From positions 1,860,001-1,924,000 of the forward strand of contig NZ_JQNN01000001.1 of the NCBI RefSeq assembly GCF_000745265.1: a DNA stretch of 64,000 nucleotides, given 5' to 3'. The position numbers were made by a program, and so were the translations under genes. Below, one piece after another: positions 49,854 to 58,220 of this stretch. The notes beneath the pieces were generated by a model that saw nothing but the letters and a program-made list of their open reading frames with translations, was not told where the DNA came from and did not search any database. This stretch comes from Massilia sp. 9096 (GTDB taxonomy: Bacteria; Pseudomonadota; Gammaproteobacteria; Burkholderiales; Burkholderiaceae_D). Each line of letters starts with the position of its first letter. Position 1 is the first letter of the stretch.

Positions 49854-50588
49854 ATGGAGATGCGAATGCCGAACAGCCAACAGCGCGGCCGGGTGGCGCA
49901 ACTGATCCGCACACTGGAAGAGACACTGCTCGACGGCAGCGTGCCGGCCAACGGCCAGTTGGCGTCGGAGCGCGAACTGGCGCAGCGGTACGGGGTATCG
50001 CGCAACACGGTGCGCGAAGCGATCCAGCAGATGGAAGCGCGCGGCCTGATCCACATCAGGCCGCGCAGCGGCATCTTCGTGTCCGATCGCCTGCGCACCG
50101 GCGGCGCCACGCCCTCCCCCTGGGCGCAGCTGATGTCGAGCAGCCCGGCGCGGCGCGAGGACATGCTGGAGTTTCGCCGCGTGCTCGAGGGCGCCACCGC
50201 CTATTTCGCGGCACTGCGCCGCAGCGACGGCGACCGCGTGCGTATCCTGGATGCGATGGAAAGACTGGAGCATGCACGCCGGATCGGCGATGTCGCCAGC
50301 GAGTCGCGCATCGACGTCGAACTGCACGAAGCGATCGCGGTCGCCTCGGGCAACAGCATGTTCCTGCACTTGCACAACAGCATCACCAAGATGCTGCGCG
50401 AGCACATCATTCTGAACGTCGACGCCTTGCGCGAGATCGACCGCTCGCTGTCCGACCTGCTGCTGCTGCAACACCGCACGATCTGCGAAGCGATTTGCGA
50501 AGGCCGTCCGGAAGAGGCGCGCACGGCGATGCAAGCCCATATCGACTATCTGCGCAGCAAGCTTTCACGCGATGGCGAACCGGGCTGA
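49854..50588 (+). CDS. lldR: FadR-subfamily GntR regulator, LldR-like
   Basis: A 244-residue regulator. The GntR winged helix (about 12-75) reads LASERELAQRYGVSRNTVREA and RGLIHIRPRSGIFV; the FadR-type all-helical ligand domain follows (LEFRRVLEGATAYFAALR, DVELHEAIAVASGNSM). Divergence from the lactate permease operon supports a lactate-responsive repressor. ATG 49854 is used, but ATGs at 49860 and 49866 are equally possible. Confidence 0.83.
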   Translation: MEMRMPNSQQRGRVAQLIRTLEETLLDGSVPANGQLASERELAQRYGVSRNTVREAIQQMEARGLIHIRPRSGIFVSDRLRTGGATPSPWAQLMSSSPARREDMLEFRRVLEGATAYFAALRRSDGDRVRILDAMERLEHARRIGDVASESRIDVELHEAIAVASGNSMFLHLHNSITKMLREHIILNVDALREIDRSLSDLLLLQHRTICEAICEGRPEEARTAMQAHIDYLRSKLSRDGEPG

Positions 50589-50723
50589 ACGCTGCGTCTG
50601 GTTCGGCCACATGGCCCACTTGCGACGGATTCACCATGCCCAGCGGCCGATGTGCAGGTTAGCGGCGCACGGCACAAGATAAGAGTCATGTGTTTGCTGA
50701 ATCGCAGGCATCACGAACAACCA

Positions 50724-50753
50724 TTGGACCGATCCGGCGCGCCACAGCATACT
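50724..50753 (+). promoter_or_regulatory. Promoter candidate for the small RNA
   Basis: TTGGAC (50724-50729) and CATACT (50748-50753) are 18 bases apart, placing transcript start near 50760. The stretch from the lldR stop (50588) to here holds nothing else recognised. Confidence 0.35.
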
Positions 50754-50759
50754 CAACCC

Positions 50760-50819
50760 GTCTCCTCTATTCTCCTCAAAAGGATAGATTCAACCCGCTC
50801 CCTGAGCGGGTTTTTTTTT
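50760..50819 (+). ncRNA. Candidate small RNA of about 60 nt
   Basis: A promoter-like pair is followed by about 30 bases that fold as TCTA/TAGA plus TCCT/AGGA around CAAA, and then by a strong terminator hairpin with nine T. No open reading frame of note lies between promoter and terminator, and the terminator is about 200 bases behind lldR, too far to be an ordinary gene end. The first hairpin exposes a CU-rich stretch that could pair with Shine-Dalgarno sequences. Confidence 0.4.
50792..50819 (+). terminator. Rho-independent terminator
   Basis: AACCCGCT pairs perfectly with AGCGGGTT around CCCTG, followed by an unbroken run of T to 50819. It ends the candidate small RNA, or a long lldR transcript. 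Confidence 0.85.
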
Positions 50820-51092
50820 GCCCACCCATATTCCATCTCATGTCGTCCAGCGGATCAGGCGCTCGATTGCACCGGACCGCCATCGATCTTTCCGCGATGC
50901 CGCCCGCATGCGTCAAGCCGGCTATAGCGTGCTATGTTTGGGCGAATGGCTCGCTGAGCCGGGCATGCGAAGCGCCGCACAGGCCATCTACTTTTGGTAT
51001 GCAGGCTTTTGCGAGGATTGCACGCGTTATTACAATTGTTTGCGAATGTAACGTTTCTAACCTTTCGCGTGCGCATCTCAGCAAGTAATCTA

Positions 51093-51113
51093 AATGGCTA
51101 GGCACCAGCCATT
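51093..51113. repeat. Small inverted repeat upstream of the ftsZ paralogue
   Basis: AATGGCT and AGCCATT are perfect complements around AGGCACC, 58-78 bases before the TTG start. It may be a leader hairpin or regulator site. The surrounding 51030-51090 sequence is AT-rich and probably holds the promoter. Confidence 0.35.
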
Positions 51114-51170
51114 GCTTGGTTCGGCAACGTCACGGCGAGCCGATCGCTATTTCTTCACACGGAGTCTTCC

Positions 51171-52241
51171 TTGTCCGAATCTAAAGTTCCCCAACCGGAG
51201 ACGGTCATCAAAATCATCGGCGTGGGCGGCGCCGGCGGCAATGCCGTCAGCCATATGGCCTCCGCCGGACTGTCGTCCTTCGAATTCATGTGCGCCAATA
51301 CCGACGCGCAGGCGCTGTCGAACACCGCGACCGAAAAACGCATCCAGCTCGGCGCCAGCGGTCTTGGCGCGGGCAGCGACCCGGTGGTCGGGCGCGAAGC
51401 CGCCATCTCCGAACGGACCGCGATCGCCGATGCGCTCAAGGGCGCCGACATGGTGTTCCTCACCGCCGGCATGGGCGGCGGCACCGGCACCGGCGCCGCG
51501 CCGGTGGTGGCCGAAGTCGCGCGCGAACTCGGCATCCTGACCGTCGGCGTGGTCTCCAAGCCATTCGCCTTCGAAGGCCCGCGCCGCATGCGCGTGGCGG
51601 AAGAAGGCATCGCCACGCTGGCGCGCTGCGTCGACTCGCTGGTCATCGTCCTGAACAGCCGCCTGGAAGAAGTCCTGGGCGAGGACGTCACGCAAAAGCA
51701 GGCCTTCGCCGCCGCCGACGAGGTGCTCTGCAAGGCGGTCACCGGCATCGCGGAAATCATCACCGTGCCCGGGATGGTCAACGTCGACTTCGAAGACGTG
51801 CGCACGGTGATGCGCCAGACCGGCATGGCGATGATGGGTTCGGCCCAGCACACCGGCGACGACCGCGCCGTCAAGGCGGCCGAAGAGGCCATCGCCTGTC
51901 CGCTGCTGGACGGCTCGAACCTGCGCGCCGCGCGCGGGGTGCTGGTCAACATCGCCGCCTCCGAAGACACGCTCAAACTGCGCGAAACCAAGGACGTGAT
52001 GAACACGATCTGCACGCAGACCAGCGACGACGCCATCATCAAGTTCGGCGCGGTCTTCGACGAGTCGCTCGGCGACGCCATGCGCGTGACCGTGGTCGCC
52101 ACCGGCTTGAACCGGCCCAGCGACTTCGCCGTCGGCCGACGCTCGCCGATGACGCGCCCGCTCACCCAGCCGCACTCGGTGCTGCGCCAGGGCGCGTCGC
52201 CGATGACGGTGCGGCCGGCGTCGCGCCAATCCGGTTCCTAG
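51171..52241 (+). CDS. Solitary FtsZ paralogue lacking the C-terminal partner-binding peptide
   Basis: A 356-residue tubulin-like GTPase. KIIGVGGAGGNAVSHM, the tubulin signature GGGTGTGAAPVV (about 100-111), VVSKPFAFEGPRRM and the T7-loop region NVDFEDVRTVM with its catalytic Asp are kept, so GTP binding and hydrolysis look possible. The tail after about residue 320 (RPLTQPHSVLRQGAS) is short and lacks the usual DIPAFLR-type peptide that binds FtsA, ZipA and MinC. It is not in a division (dcw) cluster. The start is TTG at 51171, preceded by GGAG. The usual FtsZ probably lies elsewhere; this copy may modulate division. Confidence 0.85.
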   Translation: MSESKVPQPETVIKIIGVGGAGGNAVSHMASAGLSSFEFMCANTDAQALSNTATEKRIQLGASGLGAGSDPVVGREAAISERTAIADALKGADMVFLTAGMGGGTGTGAAPVVAEVARELGILTVGVVSKPFAFEGPRRMRVAEEGIATLARCVDSLVIVLNSRLEEVLGEDVTQKQAFAAADEVLCKAVTGIAEIITVPGMVNVDFEDVRTVMRQTGMAMMGSAQHTGDDRAVKAAEEAIACPLLDGSNLRAARGVLVNIAASEDTLKLRETKDVMNTICTQTSDDAIIKFGAVFDESLGDAMRVTVVATGLNRPSDFAVGRRSPMTRPLTQPHSVLRQGASPMTVRPASRQSGS

Positions 52242-52264
52242 CGCGGCGCGCCAGCGCAAACAAA

Positions 52265-52297
52265 AGGCCGCCGATCGCGCGTGGCGATCGGCGGCCT
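52265..52297 (-). terminator. Terminator between convergent ftsZ-like and ycaO-like genes
   Basis: AGGCCGCCGATCGC and GCGATCGGCGGCCT form a perfect 14-bp stem with a five-base loop. On the minus strand TTTTGTTT follows, so it is best suited to end the osmC-ycaO transcript; it may also act on the plus strand. Confidence 0.8.
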
Positions 52298-52314
52298 CCA
52301 ACCCTCTCCCGGTC

Positions 52315-54513
52315 TTACTTGGCCGAGCGCTTCGCGCGCGCCTTGTGCAGTTTGCGATAGCTGTCGAGCAGGCGCTCGTGGCGCTCCAGGCCTTCCAGCT
52401 TCACGCTGGTCGGCGTCAGACCGTAAAAGCGCACGCTGCCATCGACCGAACCGAGCACCGCATCCATGCGCGGATTGCCGAACATGCGGCGGAAATTGAC
52501 GACGTAATCATCCAGCTCCAGCTCGTCGTCGAGCACCGCTTCCAGCACCGCATCCAAGGCCTGGTAGAACAGGCCGCGCTCGACGCTGTTGTCGTTGTAT
52601 TGCAGGAAGGCGCCGACCAGTTCCTGCGCCTCTTCGAATTTCTGCAACGCCAAATTGATCAGCAGGCGCAACTCCAGCACCGTCAGCTGGCCCCATTCCG
52701 TGTTCTCGTCGAATTCGATGCCGATCAGCGTGGCGATGTCGGAGTATTCGTCCAGCTCATTGTTTTCCAGGCGCTCGAGCAAGCCTTCCAGCTGCGAGTC
52801 GTCCAGGCGGTGCAGGTTCAGGATATCTTCGCGGAACAGCAATGCCTTGTTGGTGTTGTCCCATACCAGGTCTTCGACCGGATAGATTTCCGAGTACCCC
52901 GGCACCAGCATGCGGCATGCGGTCGCGCCCAATTCATCGTGCACCGCGACGTACACTTCCTTGCCCAGTTCCGCCAGGATGCCGAGCAGCGTCGCGGCTT
53001 CCTGCGCATTCGAATCCTCGCCTTCGCCGGAGAAATCCCATTCGACGAAATCGTAATCCGATTTGGCGCTGAAGAATCGCCACGAGACGATGCCGCTCGA
53101 ATCGATGAAATGCTCGACGAAGTTGTACGGCTCGGTCACCGCATTGCTTTCGAACGTAGGCCGCGGCAGGTCGTTCAAGCCCTCGAAACTGCGCCCCTGC
53201 AGCAATTCGGTCAGGCTGCGTTCCAGCGCCACCTCGAAACTCGGATGGGCGCCGAACGAGGCGAACACGCCGCCGGTGCGCGGATTCATCAGCGTCACGC
53301 ACATCACCGGATACTCCCCGCCCAGCGAGGCATCCTTGACCAGCACCGGAAAGCCCTGCTCTTCCAGGCCCTGGATGCCGGCCACGATGCCCGGGTATTT
53401 GGCCAGCACTTCCTGCGGCACGTCGGGCAAGGCAAGCTCCCCTTCGAGGATTTCGCGCTTGACCGCGCGCTCGAAAATCTCGGACAGGCATTGCACCTGC
53501 GCTTCGGCCAGCGTGTTCCCGGCGCTCATGCCATTGCTGGCGTAGAGGTTTTCGATCAGGTTGGACGGGAAATACACGGTCTCGCCATCGGACTGGCGCG
53601 TATAGGGGAGCGACACGATGCCCCGCGTCGTATTGCCGGAGTTGGTGTCGAACAGGTGCGAGCCGCGCAGTTCGCCGTCCGGATCGTAGATGTCGAGGCA
53701 ATACGCGTCGAGGATTTCCGGCGGAAGCGTATCGTCAGGGCCCGGCTGGAACCAGCGCTCGTTCGGATAATGGACGAAATCGGCGTTGGCGATCTCTTCG
53801 CCCCAATACGCGCCGGCATAGAAGTGGTTGTTGCTGATGCGTTCGATGTATTCGCCCAGGCTGGATGCCAGCGCACTTTCCTTGGTCGCACCCTTGCCGT
53901 TGGTGAAGCACATCGGCGAATGGGCATCGCGGATGTGCAGCGACCACACGTTCGGCACGATATTGCGCCACGACGCGATTTCGATCTTGATGCCCAGCTC
54001 GGCCAGCAGGCTCGACATGTTGGCGATGGTCTGCTCGAGCGGCAAGTCCTTGCCCGGAATATAAGTCGCGGCCGCGCCGGCCGGCTGCACGGTCAGCAGC
54101 GCTTGCGCATCGGCGTCGAGGTTCTCGACTTCTTCGATGACGAATTCGGGACCCTGCTGCACCACTTTTTTGACGGTGCAGCGCTCGATCGAGCGCAGGA
54201 TGCCCTGGCGGTCCTTGTCCGAGATATCGGCCGGCAGCTCGACCTGGATCTTGAAGATCTGCTTGTAGCGGTTTTCCGGGTCGACGATATTATTTTGCGA
54301 CAGCCTGATATTCTCGGTCGGGATATTGCGCGTATTACAATACAACTTCACGAAATAGGCCGCGCACAGCGCCGACGAGGCCAGGAAGTAGTCGAACGGG
54401 CCCGGCGCCGAGCCATCGCCCTTGTAGCGGATCGGCTGGTCGGCGATCACCGTGAAGTCGTCGAATTTCGCCTCGAGACGCAGCTTGTCGAGGAAGTTGA
54501 CCTTGATTTCCAT
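52315..54513 (-). CDS. OsmC-YcaO fusion protein
   Basis: A 732-residue protein. Residues about 1-140 form an OsmC-like domain (DQPIRYKGDGSAPGPFDYFLASSALCAAYFVKLY, quoted only as fold evidence in two halves: DQPIRYKGDGSAPGPFD and FLASSALCAAYFV). Residues about 170-560 form a YcaO domain (GKGATKESALASSLGEYIER, AQVQCLSEIFERAVK). A helical TPR-like tail follows (about 590-732). YcaO enzymes use ATP to activate peptide amide bonds; Escherichia coli YcaO is linked to ribosomal protein S12 methylthiolation by RimO. OsmC domains handle peroxides or sulfur species through Cys. No precursor peptide or partner dehydrogenase is near. It is divergent from eutB. Confidence 0.87.
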   Translation of the reverse strand: MEIKVNFLDKLRLEAKFDDFTVIADQPIRYKGDGSAPGPFDYFLASSALCAAYFVKLYCNTRNIPTENIRLSQNNIVDPENRYKQIFKIQVELPADISDKDRQGILRSIERCTVKKVVQQGPEFVIEEVENLDADAQALLTVQPAGAAATYIPGKDLPLEQTIANMSSLLAELGIKIEIASWRNIVPNVWSLHIRDAHSPMCFTNGKGATKESALASSLGEYIERISNNHFYAGAYWGEEIANADFVHYPNERWFQPGPDDTLPPEILDAYCLDIYDPDGELRGSHLFDTNSGNTTRGIVSLPYTRQSDGETVYFPSNLIENLYASNGMSAGNTLAEAQVQCLSEIFERAVKREILEGELALPDVPQEVLAKYPGIVAGIQGLEEQGFPVLVKDASLGGEYPVMCVTLMNPRTGGVFASFGAHPSFEVALERSLTELLQGRSFEGLNDLPRPTFESNAVTEPYNFVEHFIDSSGIVSWRFFSAKSDYDFVEWDFSGEGEDSNAQEAATLLGILAELGKEVYVAVHDELGATACRMLVPGYSEIYPVEDLVWDNTNKALLFREDILNLHRLDDSQLEGLLERLENNELDEYSDIATLIGIEFDENTEWGQLTVLELRLLINLALQKFEEAQELVGAFLQYNDNSVERGLFYQALDAVLEAVLDDELELDDYVVNFRRMFGNPRMDAVLGSVDGSVRFYGLTPTSVKLEGLERHERLLDSYRKLHKARAKRSAK

Positions 54514-54692
54514 GGAGTGTTCTGAATGAATGCCTTATGTGTTGGGCGTCATTATCCGTGGTTTCAGGCGTGGGGGATAGAAGACATTGCGGCGCCGATC
54601 CGACGGTTCGATTCGTCGTGCACAACAATCGGGGAAACTGTGGCACGATTTCTCCGACCCACACTTCTTGCGCAGCCGGAGCGAATCTCGCC

Positions 54693-56084
54693 ATGAGCCA
54701 GATCACCCATCTTGTCGGCCCCCGCACCTACACCTTCGCCGGCCTGCGCGAGCTGCTGGCCAAGGCCTCGCCCGCGCGCTCGGGCGACGACCTGGCCGGC
54801 GTGGCGGCAGGCAGTAGCGAGGAGCGTGTGGCGGCGCAGATGGCCCTGGCCGACCTGCCGCTCACGACCTTCCTGAACGAGGTCGTGGTGCCCTACGACT
54901 CGGACGAGGTGACGCGCCTGATCGTCGACGGCCACGATGCGGCGGCATTCGCGCCGATCCGCCACCTGACCGTCGGTGGTTTGCGCGACTGGCTGCTGGG
55001 CGACGAGGCGGACGACGTGGCCCTCGCGCGCGTTGCCCCGGGCCTCACGCCAGAGATGGCGGCCGCGGTATCGAAGATCATGCGCATCCAGGACCTGGTG
55101 CTGGTCGCGCGCAAGTGCCGCGTGGTCACGCGCTTTCGCAATACGATCGGCTTGCCCGGCACCCTGTCGACGCGGCTGCAGCCGAATCACCCGCTCGACG
55201 ACCCCTCCGGCATCGCCGCCAGCCTGTTCGACGGCCTGATGTATGGCAGCGGCGACGCCGTCATCGGCATCAACCCGGCCACCGACAACGTGCCGCGGGT
55301 GGTGGAGCTGGTGCGCATGCTCGACGACGTCATCCGGCGCTACGCCATTCCAACCCAGTCCTGCGTGCTCACCCACGTCACCAACACCTTGGCCGCGATC
55401 GAACGGGGCGCGCCGGTCGACCTCGTGTTCCAGTCGATCGCCGGGACCCAGGCGGCCAACGCCAGCTTCGGCATCGACCTGGCGCTGCTGCTCGAGGCCC
55501 ACGACGCCGCCCTCTCGCTGCGCCGCGGCACGCTGGGCGGGAACGTCATGTATTTCGAGACCGGCCAGGGCAGCGCGCTGTCGAGCAACGCCAACCATGG
55601 CCTCGACCAGCAGACCTGCGAAGCGCGTGCCTACGCGGTGGCGCGCGCCTTCAAGCCCTTGCTGGTCAATTCCGTTGTCGGCTTCATCGGCCCGGAATAC
55701 CTGTACGACGGCAAGCAGATCATCCGCGCCGGCCTGGAAGACCACTTCTGCGCCAAGCTGCTCGGCCTGCCGATGGGCGTCGACGTGTGCTACACCAACC
55801 ACGCCGAAGCGGACCAGGACGACATGGACGTGCTCTTGACGATGCTGGGCGCCGCCGGCTGCACCTTCGTCATGGGCGTGCCCGGCGCGGACGACATCAT
55901 GCTCAACTACCAGACCACGTCCTTCCACGATGCCCTTTACGCCCGCCGCGCGCTCGGCTTGCGCCCGGCGCCGGAGTTCCACGCCTGGCTGCGCGACATG
56001 GGCATCTTCAGCGGCGACGAAGCGGCCACCCTGGGCCGCGCGCTGCCGGCCCCGTTCCAGCGTGCGCTGTCGCAGCTGCCCTGA
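54693..56084 (+). CDS. eutB: Ethanolamine ammonia-lyase large subunit
   Basis: A 463-residue TIM-barrel subunit that binds ethanolamine and holds the active site of this adenosylcobalamin enzyme. RFRNTIGLPGTLSTRLQPNHP, MYGSGDAVIGINPATDN, NVMYFETGQGSALSSNANHG and the end section ADDIMLNYQTTSFHDAL are all typical. Products are acetaldehyde and ammonia. ATG 54693 is chosen by family fit; an earlier in-frame ATG at 54537 is not supported. No microcompartment, reactivase (eutA) or regulator genes are adjacent. Confidence 0.93.
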   Translation: MSQITHLVGPRTYTFAGLRELLAKASPARSGDDLAGVAAGSSEERVAAQMALADLPLTTFLNEVVVPYDSDEVTRLIVDGHDAAAFAPIRHLTVGGLRDWLLGDEADDVALARVAPGLTPEMAAAVSKIMRIQDLVLVARKCRVVTRFRNTIGLPGTLSTRLQPNHPLDDPSGIAASLFDGLMYGSGDAVIGINPATDNVPRVVELVRMLDDVIRRYAIPTQSCVLTHVTNTLAAIERGAPVDLVFQSIAGTQAANASFGIDLALLLEAHDAALSLRRGTLGGNVMYFETGQGSALSSNANHGLDQQTCEARAYAVARAFKPLLVNSVVGFIGPEYLYDGKQIIRAGLEDHFCAKLLGLPMGVDVCYTNHAEADQDDMDVLLTMLGAAGCTFVMGVPGADDIMLNYQTTSFHDALYARRALGLRPAPEFHAWLRDMGIFSGDEAATLGRALPAPFQRALSQLP

Positions 56085-56108
56085 AAAAGAGCCCATGCAG
56101 GAGAGCCG

Positions 56109-56930
56109 ATGAAAGACATCAGCCCCGAAGCGCAGCCGGACCCCTGGCAGGGCTTGCGCCGCTTCACCAGCGCGCGCATCGGCCTCGGACACACCGGCAT
56201 CAGCCAGCGCACGCACGACCAGCTCGCCTTCCAGCTGGCCCATGCGCGCGCGCGCGACGCCGTGCACGAGCCGCTCGACGCCGCGGCGCTGGCCGCGTCG
56301 CTGCAGCAGGCATGGCCGGGACTACCGGGCTTGCCGGCGCCGCTCGTGCTGCACAGCGCCGCGCCCGAGCGCAACGTTTATCTGCAGCGCCCGGATCTCG
56401 GGCGCCGGCTGGATGCGCCGTCGCGCGAGCGTCTCCGCGCCCTGCGCGGCGAACCCCTGTCCGTACGGCCTTGCGACCTGGCTGTCGTGCTCGTCGATGG
56501 CCTGTCCGGCCGCGCGGTCGCGCAACACGCCGCGCCCTTGCTGCAGGCCCTGCGGCCACGGCTGGATCCGGCGTGGACGCTGGCGCCCCTGTGCATCGTC
56601 GAGCAAGGCCGCGTCGCGGTCGGCGACGAGGTCGGCGAACTGCTGGGCGCCAGACTGGCGGTGGTCCTGATCGGCGAGCGGCCCGGCCTGAGTTCGCCCG
56701 ACAGCATGGGGCTGTACATCACCTGGGCGCCGAGCGTGGGCCTGACCGACGAACGGCGCAACTGCATATCGAACGTCAGGCCGGCCGGGCTGGGCATCGA
56801 GGATGCGGCGCGCAAGCTGCATGTGCTGCTGGGCGAGGCGCACAGGCGCCAATTGACCGGCGTCCAGCTCAAGGACGAGGCCGACGGCGAGGAGGCGCTG
56901 GCGGGCGGAGGGCCGCGGTTTTTGCTGTGA
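56109..56930 (+). CDS. eutC: Ethanolamine ammonia-lyase small subunit
   Basis: A 273-residue subunit that helps bind adenosylcobalamin. [20 protein letters not shown] at the N-terminus and [40 protein letters not shown] and [14 protein letters not shown] are conserved EutC blocks. It begins 24 bases after eutB with GGAG upstream of ATG 56109, so the two form a minimal operon. Confidence 0.93.
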   Translation: MKDISPEAQPDPWQGLRRFTSARIGLGHTGISQRTHDQLAFQLAHARARDAVHEPLDAAALAASLQQAWPGLPGLPAPLVLHSAAPERNVYLQRPDLGRRLDAPSRERLRALRGEPLSVRPCDLAVVLVDGLSGRAVAQHAAPLLQALRPRLDPAWTLAPLCIVEQGRVAVGDEVGELLGARLAVVLIGERPGLSSPDSMGLYITWAPSVGLTDERRNCISNVRPAGLGIEDAARKLHVLLGEAHRRQLTGVQLKDEADGEEALAGGGPRFLL

Positions 56931-57035
56931 TGATCGCTGCGCAGCTGGGCGCATGAGGCGTTGTCTGACACGAGCGTAGCGCGCGTCGATTTACTGTTAG
57001 ATTGTCATCACAACTTAACTCATTCTCGGTCTACC

Positions 57036-58112
57036 ATGAAAACGTTTCACTGCGACAAGTGTTCACAGCAAATATTTTTCGAAAACACCCTCTGCTTCAA
57101 TTGCCAGAGCACGCTGGGCTATCAGCCTGCGACGCGCAGCATCAACGCCTTCGAGGAAACCGACACCGGCCAATGGCGCAGCCTGCACCGCAACGACGCG
57201 GGCAAACTGTACAAAAAGTGCGGCAATTACGTCGAACATAACGTCTGCAACTGGATGCTGCCGGCGGACGACCCGCACGACCTGTGCGAGTCGTGCCAGC
57301 TGACGGTCGTGATTCCGGCGCTGACATCGGAAAAAAACCGGGTGCTCTGGGCGCGCCTGGAAGCGGCCAAGCGCCGTCTGCTGTTTTCGCTGGCGACGCT
57401 GAACCTGACCCCGGTATCGAAAGAGAAGGAACCCGAGACCGGGCTGGCGTTCCAGTTCCTCGAAGACGGCGGGCCGGACCAGCACGTCATGACCGGCCAC
57501 GACAATGGCCTGATCACGCTGAACATCGCGGAAGCCGACCCGGCCGAGCGCGAACGCACGCGCGAACAGATGCATGAACGCTACCGCACGCTGCTGGGGC
57601 ACTTCCGCCACGAGAGCGGCCACTACTATTTTGACCGGCTGGTCGCCGACAGCGAGTGGATCGACGGCTACCGCGCCCTGTTCGGCGACGAGCGCCAGGA
57701 TTATGGCGAGTGCCTGAAGCGCCACTACAACGAAGGACCGCCGGCCGACTGGGATGCGCACTTCGTGAGCACCTACGCCAGTTCTCACCCGTGGGAAGAC
57801 TGGGCCGAAACCTGGGCCCACTACCTGCACATGCTCGACACGCTCGAAACCGCGAACGCGTGCGGCTTGTCGCTGCATCCGGCCAAGGCGGACGAACCGG
57901 AGCTGGACCGTGTCATCCTGCCCACCAGGACAGATGCGTTCGACAGCATCACGCGGGAATGGTTCACCCTGACCTACGTGCTCAACAGCCTGAACCGCAG
58001 CATCGGCATGCCGGACTCCTACCCGTTCACGCTCAGCACCCCGGTACTGGAAAAGCTCGGATTCGTGCACAAGGTGGTGCGCGCCCAGATGAAGGCGCCT
58101 GCGGCAGCGTAA
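57036..58112 (+). CDS. Zinc-ribbon and zinc-metallopeptidase-like protein (Peptidase_Mx)
   Basis: A 358-residue protein. The first 30 residues form a zinc ribbon (CDKCSQQIFFENTLCFNC), and a second Cys set (CNWMLPADDPHDLCESC) follows. The peptidase-like core holds HESGHYYFDRL, an HExxH zinc site, and later HPWEDWAETWAHYLHMLDT supplies further ligands. This matches the putative zinc-binding peptidase family of unknown substrate. It is probably cytoplasmic, with no signal peptide. ATG 57036 is chosen because the zinc ribbon begins there; upstream codons to 56961 are not family-like. Confidence 0.85.
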   Translation: MKTFHCDKCSQQIFFENTLCFNCQSTLGYQPATRSINAFEETDTGQWRSLHRNDAGKLYKKCGNYVEHNVCNWMLPADDPHDLCESCQLTVVIPALTSEKNRVLWARLEAAKRRLLFSLATLNLTPVSKEKEPETGLAFQFLEDGGPDQHVMTGHDNGLITLNIAEADPAERERTREQMHERYRTLLGHFRHESGHYYFDRLVADSEWIDGYRALFGDERQDYGECLKRHYNEGPPADWDAHFVSTYASSHPWEDWAETWAHYLHMLDTLETANACGLSLHPAKADEPELDRVILPTRTDAFDSITREWFTLTYVLNSLNRSIGMPDSYPFTLSTPVLEKLGFVHKVVRAQMKAPAAA

Positions 58113-58220
58113 ATGACTGCGCCGCACCCGGCCGGCGTGCCCGGCGGCAGTCGCGGCCGGGCGTGCTCACAGCGGCGCGGCCACGGCGCTGCGCACGCCC
58201 GCCTCCCGACCTCCGGTCGC

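Noticed and set aside
49815..50540. 241-codon minus-strand frame opposite lldR
   Set aside because: Antisense shadow; the GntR and FadR-type domains are clear on the plus strand.
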